A stretch of 56,400 bases of DNA from an uncultured Bacteroidales bacterium (GTDB taxonomy: Bacteria; Bacteroidota; Bacteroidia; Bacteroidales; UBA932): NCBI GenBank assembly GCA_934691625.1, contig CAKUTA010000015.1:1-56400 (forward strand), written 5' to 3'. This document shows, piece after piece, positions 1-8,080 of the stretch. A model generated the notes under the pieces. That model was not told the DNA's origin. It was given only the letters and a program-made list of their open reading frames with translations, and searched no databases. A program made the position numbers and the translations under genes. How positions within the stretch are numbered: the stretch's first letter is position 1; every line of letters starts with the position of its first letter.

Positions 1-67
1 CTCTGGCTTATTCCACACTCTGATGACATTGCTTGCTCAAATATATACTTATTAAAATTAATATACA

Positions 68-253
68 ATGGAAAATTTACCGAAACATGACGTGCCGATG
101 CTGGTCTCGGCAATCAACTTCCTTCTTAGAGACGATGAGTTCGACAATCTGGACCAGATTTGTGACTATTATCATGAGAACCGCGCCGAGCTGGAGGCCA
201 AGCTGGCTGCCGCAGGTTTCAAATATTCAGAAGAACAGAAAAGAATCATCTGA
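68..253 (+). CDS. DUF4250 domain-containing small protein
   Basis: This is a 61-residue protein. The pattern LPKHDVPMLVSAINFLLRD, then a helix around LDQICDYYHENRAELEAKL and a YSEEQ end, matches my memory of the short DUF4250 family, which has no known function. There is no signal peptide or membrane segment, so it is probably cytosolic. The ATG at 68 is used because the family begins right at this point. It ends 2 bp before the HAD phosphatase gene, so the two are probably co-transcribed. Sure of the gene, fairly sure of the family. Confidence 0.8.
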   Translation: MENLPKHDVPMLVSAINFLLRDDEFDNLDQICDYYHENRAELEAKLAAAGFKYSEEQKRII

Positions 254-255
254 AA

Positions 256-888
256 ATGAGCACCATAAAGAATATAGTATTTGATTTCGGCGGAGTCCTG
301 CTTGACTGGAATCCACGCTATCTCTATAAGGCATATTTCAATGACGACAAGGAAATGGAGCATTTCCTGTCTGATATATGCAACAGCGAGTGGAATGTCC
401 AGCAGGATGCCGGGCGTCCGTTTGCCGAGGCAGTCAAGCTCCTCCAGGCTGAATATCCGCAATATTCGGAGGCGATACGGATGTATGACGAGCATTGGGA
501 CAAGATGCTGAAATGCGAGTTTCCGGAAAGCATTGCTCTCCTTAAGCGGCTGAAATCCATGAGGTACGGCATCTATGGACTGACCAACTGGTCCGCCGAG
601 AAGATAGGCATTGCCTTTTCCCGCTACGACTTTTTCGGTCTGTTCGACGGCATTGTCGTGTCCGGAGAGGAGAAGGTCGCGAAGCCTGACCCTCGGATTT
701 TCAGAATCCTTCTGGACAGGTACGGCCTGGCAGCAGGGGAATGCGTGTTCATCGACGATAATGAGGATAATGTCCTGGCGGCTGAAGCGCTGGGGTTCAA
801 TGCTGTGCGCTTCGACAGCGTTGACAATGTCAAACTTCGCCTGGCAGAGCTGCTGGAACGTGATATGAGCTGCCATGATGGAAACTGA
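256..888 (+). CDS. HAD-superfamily hydrolase (subfamily IA, YihX-like)
   Basis: Probable small-molecule phosphatase, 210 residues, a normal length for HAD subfamily IA. Motif I is IVFDFGGVLLDW with nucleophile D10; the usual second Asp is Gly (DFGG), as in many YihX-like members. Motif II is the LTNW region, motif III the Lys of EEKVAKPDP, and motif IV IDDNEDN. The helical cap lies between motifs I and II. Substrate cannot be told from sequence. It starts just after the DUF4250 gene and overlaps the next small gene by 14 bp, so the three form one transcription unit. Confidence 0.9.
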   Translation: MSTIKNIVFDFGGVLLDWNPRYLYKAYFNDDKEMEHFLSDICNSEWNVQQDAGRPFAEAVKLLQAEYPQYSEAIRMYDEHWDKMLKCEFPESIALLKRLKSMRYGIYGLTNWSAEKIGIAFSRYDFFGLFDGIVVSGEEKVAKPDPRIFRILLDRYGLAAGECVFIDDNEDNVLAAEALGFNAVRFDSVDNVKLRLAELLERDMSCHDGN

Positions 889-1147
889 CGAGGTCGGGAC
901 ACAGATTTCGAGGGATGCCGTGGAGTGGGCCTACTGCATATTCCACCAGAAGCTCCGTGTATATAAGTTCTCTACCAGCCAGGAGCAGAGAGATGAGATA
1001 GAGTGTGTCGTGGCATCCTATGCCATGGATATGGATCCTGCATTATACAAAAGTCTGGCTGCAGGGCGGCCAGACTTTCTTATGGATCATACACGTTTCC
1101 AGGATGATCTTACCTATGCCGTGGAAACGCTGGAGAAGATGCTCTAG
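875..1147 (+). CDS. hypothetical small protein
   Basis: A 90-residue soluble protein, mostly helical by composition, with no motif I recognise and no signal peptide or TM segment. It overlaps the 3' end of the HAD gene by 14 bp, which suggests translational coupling. The ATG at 875 is followed at once by another (878), and either could be used. It ends 10 bp from the stop of the convergent outer-membrane gene, leaving no room for a conventional terminator. Function unknown. Confidence 0.7.
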   Translation: MMETDEVGTQISRDAVEWAYCIFHQKLRVYKFSTSQEQRDEIECVVASYAMDMDPALYKSLAAGRPDFLMDHTRFQDDLTYAVETLEKML

Positions 1148-1157
1148 AAGCAGATTC

Positions 1158-1814
1158 TTAGAACAGATATGCGACACCGAGCTTGAGCTGCTGCCTGTGG
1201 AGCTTGAGGTCGCTGTCTCCTCTGTTGACCATGCCCCAGTCGTAGCCGAACTTCACTCTGACTTTCTTCGCGATATCCACACCTGCACCGCCTCCGAACA
1301 TTAGGTCGAAGTTGCTGTACTTGCCTCCGAGCTTCTCGAAGAAATCCTTGGTCTCAACCTTGCTGTTTCCGATTTCCTCTCCGAATCCGCTGCCTTTCAT
1401 CTTGGTCTTGGACGATACGTTGAATGAGAGTGTCGGACCTGCGAATACATAGATCCTTATGACCTTGATATCTATGCCCCAGTTCAGCTCGAGAGGAACA
1501 TTGATATAGTGCTCCTTGAACTTGGCCTCACCCTTGATATCGCCGAGACCTAGCTCCTTCAGGTTCTTGTCTCCTACGAAGACCCATTCTACGCCCGGTG
1601 TGAAGCCGAGGCCGTACTTGAACCTGAAAGTGTAGTCTGCGCCGACGTAGAGACCGTTGGCGTTGGAGGTCTTCTCCTGCTGGACGGATGCGATATCTGC
1701 TTTCTCCTTAAGGTCTGACTTTGCAAATCCGGCTCCGATACTGAGCTGTGCTGAAGCATTGAGGCTCAGAAACATCATGACAGCCGCCGCGGCTGTGGCA
1801 ATGAATTTTTTCAT
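1158..1814 (-). CDS. outer membrane beta-barrel protein (PorT-like)
   Basis: A 218-residue secreted protein. It has a lysine-containing N-terminus, a hydrophobic stretch and a likely signal peptidase site after NASA. The mature part has alternating hydrophobic/aromatic strands (GLYVGADYTFRFKYGLGF, YINVPLELNWG, VRVKFGYDWGMV) and ends in the aromatic LGVAYLF, as expected of an outer-membrane barrel of the PorT/OmpW-like group. It is a single-gene unit on the minus strand. A near-consensus -7 box (TAACTTTC) sits about 30-40 bp upstream. Its specific role is unknown. Confidence 0.8.
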   Translation of the reverse strand: MKKFIATAAAAVMMFLSLNASAQLSIGAGFAKSDLKEKADIASVQQEKTSNANGLYVGADYTFRFKYGLGFTPGVEWVFVGDKNLKELGLGDIKGEAKFKEHYINVPLELNWGIDIKVIRIYVFAGPTLSFNVSSKTKMKGSGFGEEIGNSKVETKDFFEKLGGKYSNFDLMFGGGAGVDIAKKVRVKFGYDWGMVNRGDSDLKLHRQQLKLGVAYLF

Positions 1815-1933
1815 TTACTTAGTAGTTTTAATTATTTATAGGGGGGCGAAAGTTAGCACTAACTTTTGAAATTGGCAACTGGGCAGCCGCCATTCCCTAT
1901 CTGTTTTTTCATAAAGTGGCAGTATCAGGAAAA

Positions 1934-1950
1934 GAACTGAAATGAACTTG
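1934..1950 (+). repeat. 17-bp site GAACTRAAATGAACTTG, copy 1
   Basis: GAACTGAAATGAACTTG lies upstream of the regulator gene at 2007. It recurs with one mismatch at 7961-7977, after the last fimbrillin gene and upstream of the Mrr-like gene. Its TTG end falls 20 bp before a -7 box (1971-1978), so it overlaps the expected -33 element. A regulator-binding site is a reasonable guess. Confidence 0.5.
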
Positions 1951-1970
1951 CACTTTCCGGTTAAGATTTA

Positions 1971-1978
1971 TATTTTTG
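1971..1978 (+). promoter_or_regulatory. -7 box TATTTTTG before the fimbrillin operon
   Basis: TATTTTTG fits the Bacteroidetes consensus TAnnTTTG. With the TTG at 1948-1950 as -33 element, the spacing is 20 bp. The start codon of the first gene follows at 2007, giving a short leader. Confidence 0.5.
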
Positions 1979-2006
1979 CTGAATATATAATTATGTATAC
2001 CGGACA

Positions 2007-2591
2007 ATGTCGAAGATTGCGAAGAAGATCATACCTGAACTGAACTGCCTCCTCGAGGATGTGGAAAAGGCATACGGAAGGAAAATCCGGACCACCACTG
2101 ATTTCGAGGCTTTGTCGGTAGTCATGGAGCATGAGACAGGGGAGATGCTTTCCTCATCGACGCTGAAACGCTTATGGGGATATGTTTCAGGAAGCCAGGT
2201 GCCGCGCAAATCGACGCTGGACATCCTCTGCAAGTTCATAGGAAAGAATGACTTCAGCACATTCTGCGCAGGTCTCCGGGAGGACAAGACCATAAGCTCC
2301 CGCTTCTTCAGTTCCAGGACGCTGGAGTCAGCTTCTCTGGAATCCGGGCAGTCCGTCATTATCGGATGGGCACCTGACAGGATAGTGAAACTTGAATACC
2401 TTGGAAATTGCGAATACCTGGTGACTGACCCAGGCAGCTCGAAGCTTGCTGCCGGTGACAGGTTCTCGCTTGGAAGCATGATGCTTGGCTTTCCGCTGTA
2501 TATTCCTGCATTGCATCGGGAGGGGGAGCAAGGTCCCATTTCGTATGTGGCAGGGGCTGCAAACGGACTGAACAGGCTTGATATAATGTAA
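2007..2591 (+). CDS. putative DNA-binding regulator of the fimbrillin operon
   Basis: A 194-residue soluble protein. Residues about 25-85 resemble a helix-turn-helix-like region common in Bacteroidales proteins of unknown function: LSSSTLKRLWGYVSG, then PRKSTLDILCKFIG and a DFSTFC helix. The C-terminal half (about residues 105-190) is beta-rich and could be a sensor or oligomerisation domain. It is the first gene of the fimbrillin/M64 operon, 43 bp before the next start, so control of that operon is likely. DNA binding is inferred from the pattern only. No formal family assignment is possible here. Confidence 0.65.
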   Translation: MSKIAKKIIPELNCLLEDVEKAYGRKIRTTTDFEALSVVMEHETGEMLSSSTLKRLWGYVSGSQVPRKSTLDILCKFIGKNDFSTFCAGLREDKTISSRFFSSRTLESASLESGQSVIIGWAPDRIVKLEYLGNCEYLVTDPGSSKLAAGDRFSLGSMMLGFPLYIPALHREGEQGPISYVAGAANGLNRLDIM

Positions 2592-2634
2592 ATACTTGAT
2601 ATAATATAAATATAAGTTAGGCATTAACAGGATA

Positions 2635-3507
2635 TTGATTATTCTATCTGCTGCGGCAATTCTTTCAGGATGCCATGCAGAGCAGAAAACAGGACGCCCG
2701 GAAGAACCGGATGATACGAAGCTGCCGGTCAAGGTTTCTATTTTGTCTGAAAATGTCTTTGGAACCAGTTCCTGGGAGGGCGAGAAAGCCGGTCTGTTCG
2801 TTGTGAACGGGGCTGGCAGTCTTACTGTATCCGGAAGCTTGTGCTTTAATCTTCCTGTCACAGCCGGGCATGACGGAAAGTGGAATATGGAGGTGCCTCT
2901 GTATTATCCTTACCCGGAAGAACCAGCATCCCTGTATTGTGTATATCCATATTCCTCTTATGACGGCGAAATCCAGGATGCGAAGGCTCTGCAGATCAAT
3001 GTGAATGCAGATCAGAGAAGATATCAGGATTACCGGGCCTCTGATATCCAATGGGGAAAAACAGAGGGTGTGATTCCATCGGAGAACAGCATTGAGATAG
3101 ACATGAAGCATATCGCCAGCCGTCTGCGTGTTGTTCTTGAAGCAGGGTCGGGCTGGGATTCCACAGAAATCATGGGGGCTTCAGTGCGTTTGTGCGGATT
3201 CTATGCAGGCGGGCGGCTTGATGTGGAAAGCGGGACATTGCTCCCGGAAAGCATTGCAGACGAGATGGATGCCCATAATGACGGGAATGCTGTATTTTCT
3301 GCATTTCTTCTTCCGCAGCCTGCAGGCAGGGTATGCCGGATACGTATCAACGCCGGCAATGATGAGGATGAGCTTCAGGTATCCGCCGCTTTGGAGCCGG
3401 GGAAAGACTATACGTGTACCGTGAAATTGGATAGGTCCGGAGGAAAATTCAGTGTAGCTATAAATGGCTGGGAAACAGATGATAATGATTACGGCGGCTC
3501 TGTCTGA
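2635..3507 (+). CDS. fimbrillin-family lipoprotein
   Basis: About 290 residues. The lipobox LSGC sits near the N-terminus, so this is a lipoprotein. The features YCVYPYSS, DIQWGKTEG and MKHIASRLRVVLEAG correspond to the fimbrillin-like (Mfa/FimA-type) signatures seen in the two partner proteins, and the C-terminus ends in a short NGWETDD(N)DYGG-type motif. The start is uncertain: the frame is open from 2605 and holds no ATG. TTG at 2635 gives a very short signal, while ATT at 2623 would add a useful Arg. Middle gene of the surface-protein operon. Confidence 0.75.
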   Translation: MIILSAAAILSGCHAEQKTGRPEEPDDTKLPVKVSILSENVFGTSSWEGEKAGLFVVNGAGSLTVSGSLCFNLPVTAGHDGKWNMEVPLYYPYPEEPASLYCVYPYSSYDGEIQDAKALQINVNADQRRYQDYRASDIQWGKTEGVIPSENSIEIDMKHIASRLRVVLEAGSGWDSTEIMGASVRLCGFYAGGRLDVESGTLLPESIADEMDAHNDGNAVFSAFLLPQPAGRVCRIRINAGNDEDELQVSAALEPGKDYTCTVKLDRSGGKFSVAINGWETDDNDYGGSV

Positions 3508-3531
3508 GCGGGGCCTCTCTTATGAACATAT

Positions 3532-6500
3532 ATGATGACTGACAGGATATACTTGATGATGGCATGTCTGCCGCTGCTTCTTGCGGGCTGCGTCAGGGAG
3601 GCTCCGTGTGATGATTCCGCAGAAAAGACACTTATACGCCTTTCCGGGGATATTCCGGAGGTATATCAGACCAGGGCTGATGCCAAAGGGTTTACTGATG
3701 GCGACAGAATCGGTGTCTATGTCGTTGACTATGATAAGGATACCCCTGGGGAGCTGAAAAATGACGGGAACCGTGCGGATAATATGTGGCTGGAGTTCAA
3801 AGCCGGCAGCCGTTCATGGACAGCCGCTCATGACATATACTGGAAAGACAGCCATACCCATGCGGATATATACGGGTACTACCCGTATACATCGATAGCC
3901 GATGTGTCGGCGCAGCCTTTCGAGGTACGCAGGAACCAGTCTGAAGAAGCCATATCCGGAGGACTTTCCGGGTATGAGGCATCTGATTTTCTCTGGGGCA
4001 AGGCAGGAGATGTGGCTCCGACGTCTGATGTGGTGCCGATATCGTTCTCGCACAGGCTTTCCATGATACATGTCGCGCTGGCGGAGGGCACCGGATTCGC
4101 GTCCGGAGAATGGGATGATGCCGGAAAGTCTGTCCTTATAACGGGGGTATGCCGGGAGGCAAATATTGACATCGCCACTGGAACGGCTTATGCGAAAGGG
4201 ACTCCTGACGGCTCAGGAATAATCCCTTATGGACAGGACGGAGAATGGAAGGCGATTGTCGTGCCGCAGACTGTGGGGGCAGGCATCCCGATTGTAAGCA
4301 TCACAATGGACGGGCGTCCTTATAAGTTCAGCCGTGATGAGGATTTTACGTTCGTGCCGTCCAGACAGCATAACTTCACGATAACGGTAAATAAGAAGCC
4401 TGACGGGGATTTCGAGTTTATTCCTGATGAAGGCGGCATATCGGCATGGAACAGCGACCAGTCCCAGTATGGCGGTACTGCGAAGGAGTATGTGGTCATA
4501 GATGTGCCCGAGGCTGGCACTCTGGACAAGTGCGTGAAGTCTTCGGGAAAGGAGCTGGATAAGATCCGTAGTCTGAAGGTTACTGGGAAGATAAATTCCA
4601 GGGACTTCGCAGTGATGAAGTACAAGATGACTTACCTTACGTCGTTAAATCTTAAGGAAGTGGTTATTGTCAATGGCAAGTCTGGATATCTAGATAATTC
4701 AGGTTATAACTCCAACGGCGATTATTGTATTCCGGACAATGCTTTTGAAAAAAAGGAATCATTGATTTCAATAATCCTTCCTGATAAGCTGAAATCTATC
4801 GGATGGAAGGCATTTGGTGACTGCAAGTCATTGTCCGGAAACATCTCGTTTCCGGAGGGGCTGGAAACAATCGCGGGCGGGGCATTTATAAATTGTGTGA
4901 ATCTCTCGTCAATATCTCTTCCCTCAACTTTGATTACTCTCGGTCGGGAAAGCGGCATGGCTTATTATGATGGTGCTTTCGGACATTGTACAGGTCTATG
5001 CTGCGAGCTTGTGATTCCAGAAAAGATAGAGACGATAGGTATCGGTACTTTTTATGGCGATAGTGGGCTGTATGGGCAGATACGTCTGCCGGAATCATTG
5101 CATTTTCTTGGCGAAGCTGCATTTCGTGGCTGCAATGGCTTAAACGGCTCTCTGAAAATTCCTCATGGTATAAGCTATATTCCTGACGAATGTTTTGGAT
5201 ATTGCGGATTTGACGGGACACTGACTCTTCATGATGGGATTACTTCAATCGGTATCAGGGCTTTTGTTGAATGTCCTTTCAGAGGAGAGCTCTCGTTGCC
5301 TTCTGGACTTGAAGTCATTTCAGAGGAGTGCTTCAGGTCTTGTAAATTCAGTGGTCGCCTTGTGCTTCCGGAGGGCGTAAGAGTTATCGGCAAAAGGGCA
5401 TTTGCCTGGAATTCACGTCTTGCCGGTATGCTGGAAATTCCCGGCAATGTCATAAGCCTTGGTGCCGGGGCGTTTGCCAACTGCCAGGGAATAGAAGGTG
5501 TGGTCATACCGGAAAGTCTGGAGACAATCAAGTCGGAATTCGGAGTCTATGGGACATTCGAGGACTGCTTCGGAATAAACCGGATAGTATGCAAGGGCAT
5601 TACTCCACCCGTTATCACTGACAATTTTAACGTGACGGGCGGGCATTCAGTATTCGGTGGAGTGTCCAAGGAAAACTTTACCGTTGAGGTTCCTGATGCT
5701 GCAGTCCCGAATTATCGCACTGCAACTGGCTGGAAGGACTTCAGTCGTATTTCCGCCTACAGGAATCTTTCTGTGGAGCCGCATACAGCTACGGCGATCA
5801 ATACTAAGGTGACAAGGGGCTTCATGCTTTATGCGGATGACGAGTGGGAGGTGGAGGAGCAGCCTGGCTGGGTGACATTGAGCCGGACTTCAGGAAAAGG
5901 CAGGACTCCGATGCAGCTGACATTCTCCAGGATGCCGTCTGGTACTGTCCGTGACGGTAAGGTGGTATTCCGCCTGAAAGGCCAGGACTACCGTGTGACT
6001 ATGGACGTGCACCAGTATGACTATGCACATGAGGAGGATGAAATCATTGAACTTCAGAAGGCTGCGAAAGGCAGGGGTGTGAATGTCGTGCTGCTTGGTG
6101 ACGGGTATGATGCGAAAGGTATCAGTGATGGGAAGCTGCTTGCCGACATGAACGAGGCTATGGAGGATTTCTTCGCTATCGAACCTTACAGGACATACCG
6201 GGATTATTTCAATGTTTATACCGGCATTGCGGTATCGCCCGAATCCGGTGTCGGGAATGTCAATACCGTAGTGGACAACCGTTTCGGTACTTCGGCAAGG
6301 CGTGGGGTCCTGGCCGGGGCATCGGATGAGATCCTGGAGTACGCATGCAGGATGCCTTCCGTGGACAGGGACAATCTCGGGCAGACATTGATTGTCATTG
6401 TCCCGAACACATCCGACTATGGCAGTGTCACCAGCCTATATGATGACGGGACGGCAATATCTTATTGTCCGAAACGTGACGATGACTATCCTTACGATTT

Positions 6501-7035
6501 CAGGGGCATTGTTCAGCATGAGGCTGGCGGGCATGGATTCGGGAAACTTGGTGACGAGAGCATCTGGCACAATGCCTTTATAGATGCGTGCAGCTGCTCG
6601 TGCTGTGCTCATGTGGCTGAGATTAATGCTGCACAGGCTAAAGGCTGGTATCAGAACATCTCGCTCTCGGCCAGGGAGGATGCTGTGCCTTGGAGTCATC
6701 TTATGGGCAATGACGGGTACCGTAATCTTGTGGATATATATGAGGGCGCATCCGGGCATAGCAGGGGGGTCTGGCGCTCTGAGTATAACAGCTGTATGAA
6801 CAATTACATCCCGTACTACAATACTGTCAGCCGTGAAGCTATCGTGAAGCGGATAATGCAGTATGCCGGAGAGGAATACAGCTTCGAGGATTTCGTAGCG
6901 AATGACAAGGTGGAGAATGAGCCGGATACCGCGAATAAGGGGAAGTCGGCCAGGAAGTACTCGGTTTCAGGATGGGGCAATGCAGAACACCATTCTCCTG
7001 TATTCATGGGAAGACGGAATAACGTGGACAGATGA
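3532..7035 (+). CDS. fimbrillin-LRR-BACON-M64 zinc peptidase lipoprotein
   Basis: A 1167-residue multidomain surface lipoprotein (lipobox LLAGC). In order: a fimbrillin-like domain (about residues 30-310; ASDFLWGKAGD and FSHRLSMIHV); BspA-type leucine-rich repeats (about 330-720, repeated LPEGLETIAGGAFINC-like units); a BACON-like domain (about 755-850, ending in VHQYD); and an M64 (IgA-peptidase family) zinc metallopeptidase (about 855-1120). The zinc site is HEAGGH (H996, E997, H1001) followed by GFGKLGDE, and the C-terminal NSCMNNY and VSREAIVKRIM segments also fit M64. Likely anchored outside the cell, where the LRR and BACON parts bind and the peptidase cuts glycoproteins. The target is unknown. 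Confidence 0.85.
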   Translation: MMTDRIYLMMACLPLLLAGCVREAPCDDSAEKTLIRLSGDIPEVYQTRADAKGFTDGDRIGVYVVDYDKDTPGELKNDGNRADNMWLEFKAGSRSWTAAHDIYWKDSHTHADIYGYYPYTSIADVSAQPFEVRRNQSEEAISGGLSGYEASDFLWGKAGDVAPTSDVVPISFSHRLSMIHVALAEGTGFASGEWDDAGKSVLITGVCREANIDIATGTAYAKGTPDGSGIIPYGQDGEWKAIVVPQTVGAGIPIVSITMDGRPYKFSRDEDFTFVPSRQHNFTITVNKKPDGDFEFIPDEGGISAWNSDQSQYGGTAKEYVVIDVPEAGTLDKCVKSSGKELDKIRSLKVTGKINSRDFAVMKYKMTYLTSLNLKEVVIVNGKSGYLDNSGYNSNGDYCIPDNAFEKKESLISIILPDKLKSIGWKAFGDCKSLSGNISFPEGLETIAGGAFINCVNLSSISLPSTLITLGRESGMAYYDGAFGHCTGLCCELVIPEKIETIGIGTFYGDSGLYGQIRLPESLHFLGEAAFRGCNGLNGSLKIPHGISYIPDECFGYCGFDGTLTLHDGITSIGIRAFVECPFRGELSLPSGLEVISEECFRSCKFSGRLVLPEGVRVIGKRAFAWNSRLAGMLEIPGNVISLGAGAFANCQGIEGVVIPESLETIKSEFGVYGTFEDCFGINRIVCKGITPPVITDNFNVTGGHSVFGGVSKENFTVEVPDAAVPNYRTATGWKDFSRISAYRNLSVEPHTATAINTKVTRGFMLYADDEWEVEEQPGWVTLSRTSGKGRTPMQLTFSRMPSGTVRDGKVVFRLKGQDYRVTMDVHQYDYAHEEDEIIELQKAAKGRGVNVVLLGDGYDAKGISDGKLLADMNEAMEDFFAIEPYRTYRDYFNVYTGIAVSPESGVGNVNTVVDNRFGTSARRGVLAGASDEILEYACRMPSVDRDNLGQTLIVIVPNTSDYGSVTSLYDDGTAISYCPKRDDDYPYDFRGIVQHEAGGHGFGKLGDESIWHNAFIDACSCSCCAHVAEINAAQAKGWYQNISLSAREDAVPWSHLMGNDGYRNLVDIYEGASGHSRGVWRSEYNSCMNNYIPYYNTVSREAIVKRIMQYAGEEYSFEDFVANDKVENEPDTANKGKSARKYSVSGWGNAEHHSPVFMGRRNNVDR

Positions 7036-7925
7036 TGAAAACAAGGAACATTATATATTTGGCGGCTGCCGTCCTGATGATGTCGGGATGCGCAGGGGCA
7101 TTGAAAACGGAAGATTCTCCATCTCTGGAGATGAAATTTGAGCTGGAATACCCCGGTTACAGGACGAAGGCGACCGGGAGCGGGTTCGGGCAGGGCGACA
7201 TTGCGGGACTTTTCATGACGGAGTATGTGGGCGGCGAACCTTCCAGGCTTATGTCGTCAGGAAATGCTGTGAACAATGCCAGGCTTACATTTGATGGGGC
7301 TGCATGGCATTCGCGTCCGCTGATGTGGTGGGATATTGACACCAGATATGATGTGTACGGGTATTATCCTTATGCTTCCCCGTCATCTGTGGATGAGTAC
7401 CGTTTTTCGGTCATGGAGAACCAGGCTGCACCTCGGATAGGAACGGAACTTGGCGGTTATGAGGCGTCAGATTTTCTCTGGGCGAAGGCTTCAGGCGTGA
7501 GCTATCCGCAGAAAGTCAGGCTCCAGTTCAGTCACAGGATGAGCAGGATTCTCATAAATCTGGTCAAGGGCAGCGATTTCGATGGCGAATTGCCAGACGA
7601 TATTGTTGTGCGGGTTCATAATGTGGTGACAGATGCTGTCATAGATCTCGGAACAGGCATCGTGGTCAAGGACAGCTGGGCTGCAACTCATAGCATAACG
7701 GCATGCAGGGAGTCTGCCGGACGTTATGCGGCAATAGTGGTTCCGCAGAATATGCTGCACAGGCAGCCGCTTGTGGAGGTGATAACAGGCGGGACATCTT
7801 ATATGCTTGAAGGAAGAATTGACTTCAAGTCAGGTACCGAGCATACGGTGGATGTAACCTTGTCACGTGACCCGTCTAAAATCCGGATAGATATAGGCGG
7901 TGAGATTACAGGATGGAATGACTAG
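7032..7925 (+). CDS. fimbrillin-family lipoprotein
   Basis: A 297-residue lipoprotein with lipobox MSGC at the end of a short hydrophobic signal. It carries the same signatures as the neighbour's N-terminal domain: RYDVYGYYPYAS, GGYEASDFLWAKASG, QFSHRMSRILINL and a closing ITGWND. The start overlaps the upstream stop (ATGATGA, 7032-7037), so it is translationally coupled to the M64 gene. Probably a stalk or tip subunit, or a partner adhesin, of the same surface structure. No gene for assembly is visible nearby. Confidence 0.85.
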   Translation: MMKTRNIIYLAAAVLMMSGCAGALKTEDSPSLEMKFELEYPGYRTKATGSGFGQGDIAGLFMTEYVGGEPSRLMSSGNAVNNARLTFDGAAWHSRPLMWWDIDTRYDVYGYYPYASPSSVDEYRFSVMENQAAPRIGTELGGYEASDFLWAKASGVSYPQKVRLQFSHRMSRILINLVKGSDFDGELPDDIVVRVHNVVTDAVIDLGTGIVVKDSWAATHSITACRESAGRYAAIVVPQNMLHRQPLVEVITGGTSYMLEGRIDFKSGTEHTVDVTLSRDPSKIRIDIGGEITGWND

Positions 7926-7960
7926 GCTTTTCCATGTTTTTCTCCTCATTTCTCCGAAAT

Positions 7961-7977
7961 GAACTAAAATGAACTTG
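7961..7977 (+). repeat. 17-bp site GAACTRAAATGAACTTG, copy 2
   Basis: GAACTAAAATGAACTTG differs by one base from 1934-1950. A promoter-like TACTTTAC lies about 21 bp downstream (7999-8006), the same arrangement as at copy 1. The gap from 7926 to 8080 otherwise shows nothing I recognise. Confidence 0.45.
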
Positions 7978-8080
7978 ACCCACGCCGTTATTTAGCCTTA
8001 CTTTACCGTGCTGATTTGAATTTCTGCTTATATAGGCAGGTTTCTGCAGCGGCGATATAGTAATTATATAAATAGCGCGT

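Noticed and set aside
172..876. 234-residue minus-strand frame opposite the HAD gene
   Set aside because: It lies opposite a clear HAD phosphatase with all motifs. Its translation has no recognisable pattern and looks like a mirror of the sense codon bias.
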